Positions 1 to 7,742 are shown, counted from the stretch's first letter. The stretch is 64,000 nucleotides of DNA from Lysobacter sp. 5GHs7-4 (GCF_021284765.1 NZ_CP089924.1:2932001-2996000), one strand, 5' to 3'. Numbers and translations: made by a program. Notes: generated from the sequence alone by a model not told the origin.

Positions 1-928
1 ACTGGTCCATGGCCATGTCGAGCTCGACGATCTGGCTGACCGCCTTGTCGCCGGACGAGATCATCATGCCCTTGGTGCGGTCCAGCACCTTCAGCGCGTC
101 CTGACGGCCCATCGGACTGAACGAGTGCGTTATCACGTACTCGAAGTCCAGGTACTTCATGCCGTTGAGGATGCCGGGATAGGTCGCGTCGGTGTACTCC
201 TTGACGTTGAGCATCGCACCGAAGTGGTTGACGCCGGTCGGAGTGTTGACGACAAAATCGCCGGTCTTGGCCGAGAACATCAGCCGGCTGACCGGCAGAT
301 AGCTCGGGATCGGCGCCGGCAGCACCGGCACCGGTTCGTCGATGCGGTTGAGCAGGTAGCCGAAGAATTCCAGCGCCTCGGAGAACACCACGCCGTTCTT
401 GGCCTCGTACATGCCCAGACGGTACGGCGCGTAGTCCTTGAGCACGGCCTCGACGTTGCTGGCCAGTTCCAGGACCTTGGCGACGGCCTGATCCTGCTGC
501 TCCTGCAACTGCGCGGTGCTGGTGGACTTCTCGACGAAGCGCTTACCCGACACGATCGGGCGGTAGATCATGGTCAGGTACAGCTCGTTCTGCATGAGCT
601 TGGCGCCCGACAGCGTGGCGAAGTAGCCGTCGGACATGTCCTGATTGAAAACCTGGTCGAACTTGCTGCCGCCCTGGACGCGGCGCTTGCGGCGCACGTC
701 GTGGACCCAAAAGGCGACATTGGTGAAGTCCGGCGCACGCAGCGTCTGCAGCATGCGATTGAAGGTGTTGTGGCGGTGTTCGATCTCCCACTCTTCCCGG
801 CCCACGAACGGCAGCCCGCCCAGGCTCCACACGAGCATGTAGTCGCCGCCGGTCGTCTTAATGACGGTCGGGGAGACATGCGAGGACAGCGGAAGGAAGT
901 CGCTGATGGGCGTATCGGGACTAAGCAT
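1..928 (-). CDS. virB4: VirB4 T4SS ATPase, N-terminal part (cut by window edge)
   Basis: This is the first 309 codons of the VirB4 energising ATPase of a type IV secretion system, which sits at the cytoplasmic base of the channel. Translation starts at the ATG at 928-926 (MLSPDTPISDF) and stays open to the left edge. Segments such as MLVWSLGGLPFVG, MSDGYFATLSGAKLMQNELY and YRPIVSGKRF match the VirB4/CagE N-terminal domain. The Walker A and B motifs lie beyond the window. The gene follows virB3 on the same strand after a 137-base gap that holds a 13-bp hairpin. The family call rests on these segments plus position after virB2-virB3. Confidence 0.9.
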   Translation of the reverse strand, partial: MLSPDTPISDFLPLSSHVSPTVIKTTGGDYMLVWSLGGLPFVGREEWEIEHRHNTFNRMLQTLRAPDFTNVAFWVHDVRRKRRVQGGSKFDQVFNQDMSDGYFATLSGAKLMQNELYLTMIYRPIVSGKRFVEKSTSTAQLQEQQDQAVAKVLELASNVEAVLKDYAPYRLGMYEAKNGVVFSEALEFFGYLLNRIDEPVPVLPAPIPSYLPVSRLMFSAKTGDFVVNTPTGVNHFGAMLNVKEYTDATYPGILNGMKYLDFEYVITHSFSPMGRQDALKVLDRTKGMMISSGDKAVSQIVELDMAMDQ

Positions 929-1029
929 GGCGTACTGGGTCTGCTCTGTGGTCGGAACGGATTGGATCGATCGCCTGCCGGCGGCGCGTCGCCCAAGGAC
1001 GGCGCGCCGGTCGGATCTTGCAAACCCGT

Positions 1030-1058
1030 GCGCCATCGCGGTGGGACCGCGATGGCGC
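1030..1058 (-). other. Perfect hairpin between virB3 and virB4
   Basis: A perfect 13-bp inverted repeat (1030-1042 against 1046-1058) with a 3-base loop lies in the only sizeable gap between virB3 and virB4. No T-tract follows on the minus strand, so it is not a standard intrinsic terminator. An mRNA processing or stability element that sets the ratio of small subunits to VirB4 is one possibility. Confidence 0.6.
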
Positions 1059-1065
1059 CGGGGCG

Positions 1066-1374
1066 TTACTTCTTCTTGTCGCCCGGGCCTCGGTAGAGGT
1101 TCTGGCTGAACACCCACATGCCCGAGTGGTGCTCGAGATTGCGCATGCGGAAGCGGAACTTCCAGCGCAAGCCGAGCAACCGGAACACCATCTCATCGCG
1201 CCGTGTCATTTGCCGCATCACGAAGATGACGAGCGGTAACAAGGCGATGCAGAACATATTGACGTACATCGTCAGCACGATGACCGCGCCCGCACCGATG
1301 GCGAAGGGGATGTAGGGCACCCCCAGGAACATCGCCGGCCGCGTGCAGCCGCGGAAGAGCACGTTCTTATGCAT
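1066..1374 (-). CDS. virB3: VirB3 inner-membrane T4SS protein
   Basis: A 102-residue protein with the size and layout of VirB3, the small inner-membrane partner of VirB4. After MHKNVLFRGCTRPAMFLGVP come hydrophobic stretches at about residues 18-33 and 34-53. A basic cytoplasmic tail contains RRDEMVFRLLGLRWKFR. The start ATG lies inside the end of virB2 (8-base overlap), which suggests translational coupling. VirB3 and VirB4 are fused in some systems; here they are separate. Confidence 0.93.
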   Translation of the reverse strand: MHKNVLFRGCTRPAMFLGVPYIPFAIGAGAVIVLTMYVNMFCIALLPLVIFVMRQMTRRDEMVFRLLGLRWKFRFRMRNLEHHSGMWVFSQNLYRGPGDKKK

Positions 1375-1735
1375 AGGTCGCGCTGAGAACGGTCAGCATC
1401 ACGCCCGAACCGACGTCTTCCGGGATGATCATCTTGGCGATCTGAGCGGCGGCGCCGATCACGAACGCACCGACCAGGATCGGCAGCATGTCCATGATGC
1501 GCTTGTTGGCGAACGCGATCTGGTAGCCGCAGTAGATCAGGGCCATGGTGACCACGGCGACCGAGGCGATGTTCAGCAGGCCGTTGATGTTGTTGATGAA
1601 GCCCTTGACGCGGCCGGTGGCGTCGGCGCCGGTGCCCTGCGCGAACGCGATGTCCGGCACCAGCAGCATGCCGGCGAACACGACGGCCATGAGGAAAGCG
1701 TTGAAAATGGTCTTGAAGTGCGCGTTGGAGTTCAT
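1367..1735 (-). CDS. virB2: VirB2 T4SS pilin precursor
   Basis: A 122-residue major pilus subunit precursor. A long signal sequence ends at about AFAQ (residues 30-33). The mature protein has the two hydrophobic helices of VirB2 pilins, about 54-73 and 84-103. I chose the ATG at 1735-1733 because an AGAGGGA ribosome-binding site lies just upstream and the signal peptide follows at once. The open frame extends much further upstream only because it runs antiparallel through virB1. Three copies of a 10-base motif lie just upstream (1755-1797). Confidence 0.93.
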   Translation of the reverse strand: MNSNAHFKTIFNAFLMAVVFAGMLLVPDIAFAQGTGADATGRVKGFINNINGLLNIASVAVVTMALIYCGYQIAFANKRIMDMLPILVGAFVIGAAAQIAKMIIPEDVGSGVMLTVLSATYA

Positions 1736-1754
1736 GTGAGATCCCTCTTTCGAT

Positions 1755-1797
1755 TGACTACGGTTGGAAACGGTTTGACTGCGGTACTGACTTCGGT
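1755..1797 (-). promoter_or_regulatory. Triplicated TGACTNCGGT motif upstream of virB2
   Basis: Three copies of TGACTNCGGT (plus-strand reading) lie at 1755-1764, 1776-1785 and 1788-1797, spaced 21 and 12 bases apart. A further partial match (AAACGGT) sits near 1768. They fill the 80-base gap between virB1 and virB2. On the mRNA they read ACCGNAGTCA. They could be a protein-binding array or an RNA element raising pilin expression; no function is shown. Confidence 0.5.
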
Positions 1798-1815
1798 TGC
1801 AACTACAGCGGCACG

Positions 1816-2661
1816 CTAAAAAACGAATGCCTGATCCCCCTGGGATTGCGCCGTGGCGGACGCGGGGGCCTCCGCCATGGATTGAACTTTGACCGGTTGC
1901 GGCGCCTGGGCGGCGACCAGCGCGCCCATCGCCCCGACGGGCGAGGCGGCGGCGGCCTGCGGCGCGTACGCGGCCGAAGACGGGGCCAGCGGCATCGCCG
2001 CGACCTGGACCGGATTGGGCGCGGCCGCCAGGGCCGGCGGCGCGGCGACCGGCATCGACACCCGGCTGGTGACCTGAACAGGGGACGGGACGGCGCCGGC
2101 GGCCGGCAGACGCTGCGGCCCGGCCTGGCGGCCGGTGGCGTACAGCGGCATGCGGCTGACCGGCACCGAGCGGCGCGAAGGCTTGCTGATCACGGCGATG
2201 GCCTGACCGTCGGACGCCGGCGCGGCCTTGGCGCCCATCGAGGCGTAGACCTTCTGCACGTAGCCGTGGCGGTAGCCGGTAACGAAGTTGCCGGAGTAGT
2301 AGCAGCTGAAGGACTTGCCCCAGTCGCCGCTGGAGCGGCCGTAGCACTCGGCCAGGATGCGCGAGCCGGCCTGCAGGTTCGGGCAGGCCTCGAAGGCTTT
2401 TTCGTAGGAATCCAGGCCGTATTTGGCCAGGTTGTAGCGATTGACCTGGGCCAGGCCCAGCGAGAAGTTGTAGCCCTTGCCTTCCAGCATGCGCACGGTT
2501 GCGAGCGCTTCGGGCAGGCTGCGCGGCTGGCGCACGAGGCGGCCGCCGACGACGCCGATGGCGTACGGGTTATAGGAAGACTCCACGCGCACGACGTGGT
2601 GCATCACCTCGTGCGGAACCGCCAGGCTGGGGCAGCTCATCAATTCGATACCGGGCAACAT
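1816..2661 (-). CDS. virB1: VirB1 lytic transglycosylase
   Basis: A 281-residue specialised lytic transglycosylase that locally opens peptidoglycan for T4SS assembly. The SLT-type domain occupies about residues 10-160. The catalytic glutamate is expected at E27 in VRVESSYNPYAIG. Later motifs include LGLAQVNRYN and CYYSGNF. Residues about 160-281 are a Pro/Ala/Val-rich tail. No N-terminal signal peptide is visible, so export must be atypical or occur through the apparatus. A perfect TTGACA box and an 8-bp dyad lie upstream, so virB1 may head an internal transcript. Confidence 0.93.
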   Translation of the reverse strand: MLPGIELMSCPSLAVPHEVMHHVVRVESSYNPYAIGVVGGRLVRQPRSLPEALATVRMLEGKGYNFSLGLAQVNRYNLAKYGLDSYEKAFEACPNLQAGSRILAECYGRSSGDWGKSFSCYYSGNFVTGYRHGYVQKVYASMGAKAAPASDGQAIAVISKPSRRSVPVSRMPLYATGRQAGPQRLPAAGAVPSPVQVTSRVSMPVAAPPALAAAPNPVQVAAMPLAPSSAAYAPQAAAASPVGAMGALVAAQAPQPVKVQSMAEAPASATAQSQGDQAFVF

Positions 2662-2746
2662 CCCTATTTCCCCCTGTGCCGACCTTGGCGTCGACCTAAC
2701 AAAACCGTTCTATAAACAGCCTGTTATGTGCCTGTTCGACACACTC

Positions 2747-2775
2747 ATCATTCATCTAGCGTTGAATGATGTCAA
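2747..2775 (-). promoter_or_regulatory. Internal promoter with operator-like dyad upstream of virB1
   Basis: On the minus strand a consensus TTGACA (2775-2770) is followed after 17 bases by AATGAT (2752-2747), a four-of-six match to a -10 box. An 8-bp perfect inverted repeat, ATCATTCA and TGAATGAT with an 8-base spacer, spans 2747-2770. It overlaps the -10 box and the edge of the -35 box, where a repressor would sit. The surrounding 173 bases between virB11 and virB1 are AT-rich compared with the neighbourhood. Predicted from sequence only. Confidence 0.6.
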
Positions 2776-2834
2776 TAAGCCACCCCTACCCCACTTTCAG
2801 CGAGATCGCGCCCGATACTGAGACGCAGATCGCG

Positions 2835-3872
2835 TTATTCGCTGTGCGCCCGTTCCGGATTGAAATCGATACCCGTGATGTGGCGCTGCCCGGCGTGGGC
2901 CTTGATGTGGACCACGATGTCGATGGTCATCATCAGCAAACGCTTGATGACCGCGAACTCGAGGCCCGAGCCCTCCGCCGAAGCCTTCACCATCAGCGCC
3001 AACTGGTCCCAGGTCTGCGTCGTGCTGCCGGCGTGGCAGCTGGTGATCGACCCGGGATGGCCGGAGGCGCAATTTCGGATGAAGTAAAACGATTCGTCGC
3101 CGCGCAACTCCGCCAGGATGATCCGGTCCGGCTTCATGCGCAGACAAGCTTCCATGCAGCTCTTTGCAGTGACGTTGCTGGTGCTTTGTCCACCTTTCGA
3201 GTAGAGCAAGTGCACTACGTTCGGTTGGGTGATGAAAAGCTCGCGGGCGTCCTCGATCGTCACCAGACGCTCGACGTCCGGAATGTGCCCCACCAGCGAC
3301 TTCATGAAGGTGGTCTTGCCGCTGCCGGTGGCGCCGGCGACGACGATGTTCTTCTTGTACTGCACGGCCTTCTTGAAGAACTCGGAGTAGTTGCGCGAGG
3401 CGCGCAGCTCCAGCAGTTCGCGGTCGTGGTCGCTCAGGACGTGCGTGCTTTCCAGGATCTGGGCGAAGAAGCCGTCGTCCTGGTACTGCTGCAGCGTCTT
3501 GTTGTGCTTGGACGGCAGACGGATCGTGATCGAGACCTTGCCGGCGTCGCAGGCCGGCGGGATCACGAACTGGGCGCGCTGGCCGGTCGGGAAGGTCAAC
3601 GAGACCACCGGGTCGGCATCGGTGATGCGCTGACCCGTGTTGCTCTCGTTGACCACCGCGGTGCAGAACTGACGCGCACGATCGAACGTGAGCGTCGGTA
3701 CCTCGATCTTCCTCCAGCCCTCGCGGGTTTCCAGGTACAACTCGCCCGGCTTGTTGATGCAGATTTCGGTGACGTCCGGCGAGGTCATGAACTCGTGGAT
3801 GCCCAGCACTTCGTACTGGTAATCCAGGAACCCGCTAGACACCGCTGCGATCGGCGAATCGTCCATACCCAT
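2835..3872 (-). CDS. virB11: VirB11 hexameric ATPase
   Basis: A 345-residue traffic ATPase of the VirB11/PulE class, at the cytoplasmic face of the T4SS. An N-terminal domain spans about 1-135. The RecA-like domain has Walker A GATGSGKTT at 180-188, then IEDARELFI, the Walker B region ILAELRGDESF and the His-box segment SCHAGST. Length is typical of the family. It follows virB10 after 23 bases and precedes the AT-rich gap with the internal promoter. Confidence 0.96.
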   Translation of the reverse strand: MGMDDSPIAAVSSGFLDYQYEVLGIHEFMTSPDVTEICINKPGELYLETREGWRKIEVPTLTFDRARQFCTAVVNESNTGQRITDADPVVSLTFPTGQRAQFVIPPACDAGKVSITIRLPSKHNKTLQQYQDDGFFAQILESTHVLSDHDRELLELRASRNYSEFFKKAVQYKKNIVVAGATGSGKTTFMKSLVGHIPDVERLVTIEDARELFITQPNVVHLLYSKGGQSTSNVTAKSCMEACLRMKPDRIILAELRGDESFYFIRNCASGHPGSITSCHAGSTTQTWDQLALMVKASAEGSGLEFAVIKRLLMMTIDIVVHIKAHAGQRHITGIDFNPERAHSE

Positions 3873-3895
3873 TCAGACCGTCTCCCCGTCCATCA

Positions 3896-5173
3896 TCAGC
3901 GGATGATGGACGAGAAGTCGACGTCCTTGGCCACGTAGACGTTGACGATCGTGCCCTGGTTGATGGTGACCGTCGGCGGACGGTTCACGCTCTTGTCCAG
4001 GGCCTGGTTGGCCAGGCGCTCGACCGAGCGCGCGGTCACGCTCTCGTACGGGCTCTGGACGACCACGCCGCCGCCGACGCCGCCGGCAACCGTGTTGGTC
4101 GGCGGGCCGTTCTCGGCCGCGGCGTACTTAAACGCATCGGCGATCAGGCTGATCATCAGCGCCGAGGCGATGCGGCTGCCCCAGTGCGCGTTGTAGTCGC
4201 CCGGATGGCCGGCGCCGCCGAGGTTGTCCACGCCCGGGCTGGCCATGTTCACGTCGATGCCGGTCGGGGTGGTGATGCGGTCCCAGATGACCTGCACGCG
4301 CGGGCCGTTGATGTTCTCGCTCTGGTAGCGGCCGGAGATCTTGGAACCCTTCGGCAGCAGCAGGCGACGGCCGTTGATCGAATAGGTCGGCTCGGTGACG
4401 ATGCAGGAGGTGAAGCCCGCGATGTCGGTGACGATGCGGGTTTCCATCACGCAGCGGATGTACGTGCCGCGCACCAGCAAGGTGTCGGGGTTGTAGATCG
4501 GCTTGGCGCTGGCGACCGCGGCGCCTTCGCGCTGCGCGGCGCCGCCCGCCGGACGCATCTGGCCGTCCGGGCCCGGCACCATCGCCATCATCTGCTTGGC
4601 GTACTCGTCCGGCGGCGTCATGCCCGCGGTCGCGGCCTGGCCGGCGGTCATGCCGCCCGCACCGGCGCCGTCGGCGCTGTTCATCATCCGGCGCTCCATC
4701 AGCGTCGGGCCACGCGGACCGGTGTCCTCGACCACCATCTGCGGCTGGTCGCCCTGCTGCGGCGGCGGCATTTCAGGCGCCAGCGGCACCGGCGGCAGGT
4801 CGGAGACGGGCTCCGGCGGCAGCGGCGGCGCGACGTCCGAAGCGGCCTTGGGCAGCTCGGGAATGTTGACCACCTCTTCCTCGACCTTGGGCTTGTCGTC
4901 CTCGCCGGAGGTCGCGCGGGTGAACATCCACACCGCGGCGAACACCAGCAAGGCCACGATGCCCACAAGGAACACCAGCGCCTTGCGGTTGAGCTTCTGC
5001 ACGTCGCTGGATTTCAGCAGCGGCGCGCCGGCGTCGAGGTCGGGGGCCTGCTGGCCCTGCGCCTGCTGGCCGTAATACGGATTGGCACCGGTGTAGCCGT
5101 AGCTCTGCTGATCCTGCGGAGCGCCGGTGTTTTCGTCGGGCTGGCCCTGGTTGGGCGGCATGTGTTGGCTCAT
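3896..5173 (-). CDS. virB10: VirB10 core-complex scaffold
   Basis: A 425-residue protein that spans both membranes as part of the VirB7-VirB9-VirB10 core. A Gln/Gly-rich cytoplasmic N-terminus (1-45) is followed by one membrane helix (about 47-67). A Pro-rich periplasmic linker comes next (segments such as PPLPPEPVSDLPPVPLAP), then the C-terminal TrbI/VirB10 beta-barrel domain (about 210-425) with VRGTYIRCVMETRI and GSKISGRYQ. The start ATG overlaps the virB9 stop (ATGA). Confidence 0.96.
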   Translation of the reverse strand: MSQHMPPNQGQPDENTGAPQDQQSYGYTGANPYYGQQAQGQQAPDLDAGAPLLKSSDVQKLNRKALVFLVGIVALLVFAAVWMFTRATSGEDDKPKVEEEVVNIPELPKAASDVAPPLPPEPVSDLPPVPLAPEMPPPQQGDQPQMVVEDTGPRGPTLMERRMMNSADGAGAGGMTAGQAATAGMTPPDEYAKQMMAMVPGPDGQMRPAGGAAQREGAAVASAKPIYNPDTLLVRGTYIRCVMETRIVTDIAGFTSCIVTEPTYSINGRRLLLPKGSKISGRYQSENINGPRVQVIWDRITTPTGIDVNMASPGVDNLGGAGHPGDYNAHWGSRIASALMISLIADAFKYAAAENGPPTNTVAGGVGGGVVVQSPYESVTARSVERLANQALDKSVNRPPTVTINQGTIVNVYVAKDVDFSSIIR

Positions 5174-5949
5174 TTCTGCTTGTTCCTGCGCAGACCGACG
5201 ACGTTGTTGCCGTGGCGGATGATCAAGTAGGGATAGGTGCCGTGGATAACGATGGTGTTGTCCTCGACCGTGGTGTTGACCACGAAGTCCTCGCCGCTCT
5301 CACGCTCGCGCGCGAACACCGCCGGGAAGTTGCCCGTAGGCAGGTCCTTGAGGCCGCTCATCTTCACGTAGGTGAACTGGCCGTCGTCGTAGACGTTGAC
5401 CGGAATCAGCCACGCCTTCTTCTTGGCGCTGCGGGTCGAGTACTGGTAATCGAAGTGGTAGACCCGGCTCTTGTCCAGCGCGGTGCTGATCTCCGGCACC
5501 GGCTCGGCCGCTTCCTTGGCCTTGGCCGCGGTGAACTCGGTGTCCTTCGGGTACACGAACTTGACCTTGTACTGCACGCCGGCCTGCTTGGCCTGCTCCA
5601 GCACGCGCCAATCGGTGGCCACGACCTTCAACTCCAGGATGTAGGAGTGGGTCGCGGTGCGAATCATCATGTTGGTGTCGACGTCGACGTTCTTCGGCTT
5701 CAGGTAGAAGACGTTGTCGCGACGGCTGAGGTCCCAACCGGCGCTGAAACCGGTGCTGTAATCGAGAATGTTCTCGTTCGGGTCCAGCTCGATCTGGGTG
5801 GTGATGCCCAGGCCGGTGCGCACCTGGTAGATGCGGGTGGGCTCGTACTCGTATTCCTGGACCACTTGGGCCGCAGCGGGTAGCGCCGAGCCGGCGAGCG
5901 CCAGGAACAACAGGGCGGCGGCGAGGCGATGTTTACGCAGGCAATTCAT
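5170..5949 (-). CDS. virB9: VirB9 core-complex protein
   Basis: A 259-residue periplasmic/outer-membrane core subunit. A cleavable signal peptide ends at PAAAQ (about residue 28). The N-terminal VirB9 domain follows with RIYQVRTGLGITTQIELDP and SAGWDLSRRDN. The C-terminal domain (about 165-259) binds the VirB7 lipoprotein and contains FDYQYS and TVEDNTIVIHG. The gene overlaps virB8 and virB10 by four bases each, so the three are probably translationally coupled. Confidence 0.96.
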   Translation of the reverse strand: MNCLRKHRLAAALLFLALAGSALPAAAQVVQEYEYEPTRIYQVRTGLGITTQIELDPNENILDYSTGFSAGWDLSRRDNVFYLKPKNVDVDTNMMIRTATHSYILELKVVATDWRVLEQAKQAGVQYKVKFVYPKDTEFTAAKAKEAAEPVPEISTALDKSRVYHFDYQYSTRSAKKKAWLIPVNVYDDGQFTYVKMSGLKDLPTGNFPAVFARERESGEDFVVNTTVEDNTIVIHGTYPYLIIRHGNNVVGLRRNKQK

Positions 5950-6920
5950 CGGGTGCTGACTCCATTCGCATTACCGGTCGGTGCGGGTGCGGCCGGCGGC
6001 GTCGCCGGATTGACGGTGTTGGGGGCGGGAGCGCCGGCCGGCACGGTGCCGGCCGGGACGGTGCCTGCGGGCATGCCGGGCTGCGGCGCGGCCGGAACCA
6101 GGTTCGGGTCCACCGGCTGACCGGGCACCGCGGCGGGCGCCGGGGCGGCCTGGGTCGGCACCGGGAACTCGCTGCCGGTGTTGACCGGCGGCGACGCGGC
6201 GTAGTCGTTGTCGACGCGATAACCGGTGACCTGGAAGCCGAGCGGATTGAGGACGCGGTTGTTCTCGTCCATCTTCAGGTTCGACTTGTACAGGAACTCG
6301 ATGGTCGCGATCTTGCTGTCCAGCGGTTCCGAGGAGCCGCTTTCCTTGTTGTACAGCGTGCGCTGGAAGCGCGCAGTCGCGGTCTTGATCTTTTCGTCGG
6401 TGTTGGACGGACCGTGCAGCTGCATGCTGAGGATCTTCACGCGCACGGTCTTGGTCTTGCCGAACAGCGTGATCGGGTTGTTGCGATTGGTGCTGTCGTA
6501 CAGCTGCTTGTAGCCGCTGGTGACCTGCGGGGTGCCCATCGCGAACACCGTCGACCAGTCGCGCTCGCCGATCTGCGAGAAGTCGTAGGACTCGCGCGCC
6601 ATGATGAAGTGCGAGATGTTGCTCTTGTTGAGCGCCTCGCTGGCGGCGATGGTGGGATTGGCGAAGTCGTCGCGCAGGCGCGCGATGGTGACCGTGCCGG
6701 TGTAGGCGTCGGCCATCACCAGGTACGGCACCTTTTCCTTGAGCGGCAGGAAGTAGAAATAGCCGCCGGCCAGGATCAGGGCCATCAGGATCGACATCCA
6801 CGCCACGATCCACGCGCGCTTTTCGCTGCGGCGCGCGATATCGGCGACGGTGACTTCGTAGTTCACGGCCTTGGCGACCGCGTTCTCCACTTGGGGAGTG
6901 ACTGTTTTCTTTCCGAACAT
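5946..6920 (-). CDS. virB8: VirB8 inner-membrane T4SS protein
   Basis: A 324-residue bitopic protein with a short cytoplasmic N-terminus, one membrane helix (about 32-55) and a periplasmic NTF2-like VirB8 domain (about 60-235) containing RESYDFSQIGERDWSTVF. Beyond the usual fold is an unusually long, disordered Pro/Ala/Thr tail from about 240, with a tandem AGTVP repeat. It may contact the core or the peptidoglycan. The gene sits 92 bases after virB7. Confidence 0.94.
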   Translation of the reverse strand: MFGKKTVTPQVENAVAKAVNYEVTVADIARRSEKRAWIVAWMSILMALILAGGYFYFLPLKEKVPYLVMADAYTGTVTIARLRDDFANPTIAASEALNKSNISHFIMARESYDFSQIGERDWSTVFAMGTPQVTSGYKQLYDSTNRNNPITLFGKTKTVRVKILSMQLHGPSNTDEKIKTATARFQRTLYNKESGSSEPLDSKIATIEFLYKSNLKMDENNRVLNPLGFQVTGYRVDNDYAASPPVNTGSEFPVPTQAAPAPAAVPGQPVDPNLVPAAPQPGMPAGTVPAGTVPAGAPAPNTVNPATPPAAPAPTGNANGVSTR

Positions 6921-7012
6921 CTAGGCTGCATCCAGTACGAGCATGGAAAGTGCGTCGCCCGCCGCGCGCCCCGGCCCGAAGGCCATGGCGTGCGGCGGCG
7001 GCGTGCGCGCGT

Positions 7013-7492
7013 TTACGGCGCGACCCCGGCCACGTGGTTCGCCTCGGTCTCGCTGGGCGCCGACGCGGGAGCCGCGGCGGTACCGGGCGTCGCCGCGCGG
7101 ACCACGATCTGGCCGTTCTCGACGGTCACCGAAACGCCTTGCGCGGCGTAGGCGTTGCTCAGCTGCGCCACCGCGTCCTGGACGCTGGTGGTGTGGATCT
7201 GGGCCACGGCCTGATGCAGGGTGAAGTCGGACGGATGCAGGTAGGACAGCGGCATCTGCGAGTCCAGTGCCCAACGCTCGAGCATGGTCTTCAGCGTGCC
7301 GTCCATCGGCGACGGATAGAAGACGTAGGTCTTCTGCAGCGGGATTTCGTTGGGCTCGGCGGCGAAATGGTTGATCGGCTTCCAACGGCCGCCGAAATCC
7401 GGAGCCGGACGCGAAGCGCAGCCGACCAAAGCGACGGACAACAACGCCGCGACCCAAACACCACGATGACTGGTTGCAGTAGAGATACTCAC
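7013..7492 (-). CDS. virB7: VirB7 lipoprotein with C-terminal N0-type domain
   Basis: A 159-residue outer-membrane lipoprotein and first gene of the virB operon. The GTG at 7492 is chosen because GGGGAAA precedes it and the signal sequence starts there. The lipobox is LVGC with the acylated Cys25. Residues about 60-130 (DGTLKTMLERWALD, TSVQDAVAQLSNAYAAQG, VENGQIVVR) resemble the extra N0 domain known from the Xanthomonas VirB7 and absent from the short Agrobacterium VirB7. An open frame continues 65 codons upstream but has no signal-peptide logic. Confidence 0.9.
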   Translation of the reverse strand: MSISTATSHRGVWVAALLSVALVGCASRPAPDFGGRWKPINHFAAEPNEIPLQKTYVFYPSPMDGTLKTMLERWALDSQMPLSYLHPSDFTLHQAVAQIHTTSVQDAVAQLSNAYAAQGVSVTVENGQIVVRAATPGTAAAPASAPSETEANHVAGVAP

Positions 7493-7592
7493 GCTTTCCC
7501 CAATAGTCTTGAATTGACGCGCGCACCGACCTGAGACGGAGGGGCGGACACGACCGGCCTCGCCGGTGCGCATCGCGCCACGATGGTCTAGA

Positions 7593-7742
7593 TCAGTGAA
7601 ATTGAGATGACCGGACGCAGCTCGGTCGGTATGCGGTTCCGGGCGCCGTCTCCCCGACGGCGCGGGCCGCGCGTGCTCTGGTCGCACCGGGCGACGACGT
7701 CGTCGCTTCCGATGAACGACTAGAGAAAATCGTTCTGTCCAT
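7593..7742 (-). CDS. Possible small ORF in the virB leader
   Basis: An ATG at 7742-7740 preceded by AAGGGGGGAGTTC opens a 49-codon frame (MDRTIFSSRSSEATTSSPG..., Ser/Arg/Ala-rich) that ends at 7593. The ribosome-binding site is strong but the protein has no recognisable domain. The frame overlaps the GGGGA hairpin, so it could be a leader peptide or a chance frame in a structured untranslated region. Ribosome profiling or conservation would decide. Confidence 0.3.
   Translation of the reverse strand: MDRTIFSSRSSEATTSSPGATRARAARAVGETAPGTAYRPSCVRSSQFH
7643..7663 (-). promoter_or_regulatory. Predicted RsmA/CsrA-type hairpin in virB leader
   Basis: An 8-bp perfect stem (7643-7650 with 7656-7663) closes a 5-base loop reading GGGGA on the minus-strand transcript. 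A GGA in the loop of a short hairpin is the preferred RsmA/CsrA ligand. It lies about 150 bases upstream of the virB7 start in a leader with several other GGA triplets. Confidence 0.55.

Noticed and set aside
1367..2347. Apparent long gene joining virB1 and virB2
   Set aside because: The upstream part is the wrong frame of virB1; the pilin has its own ribosome-binding site and signal peptide at 1735.
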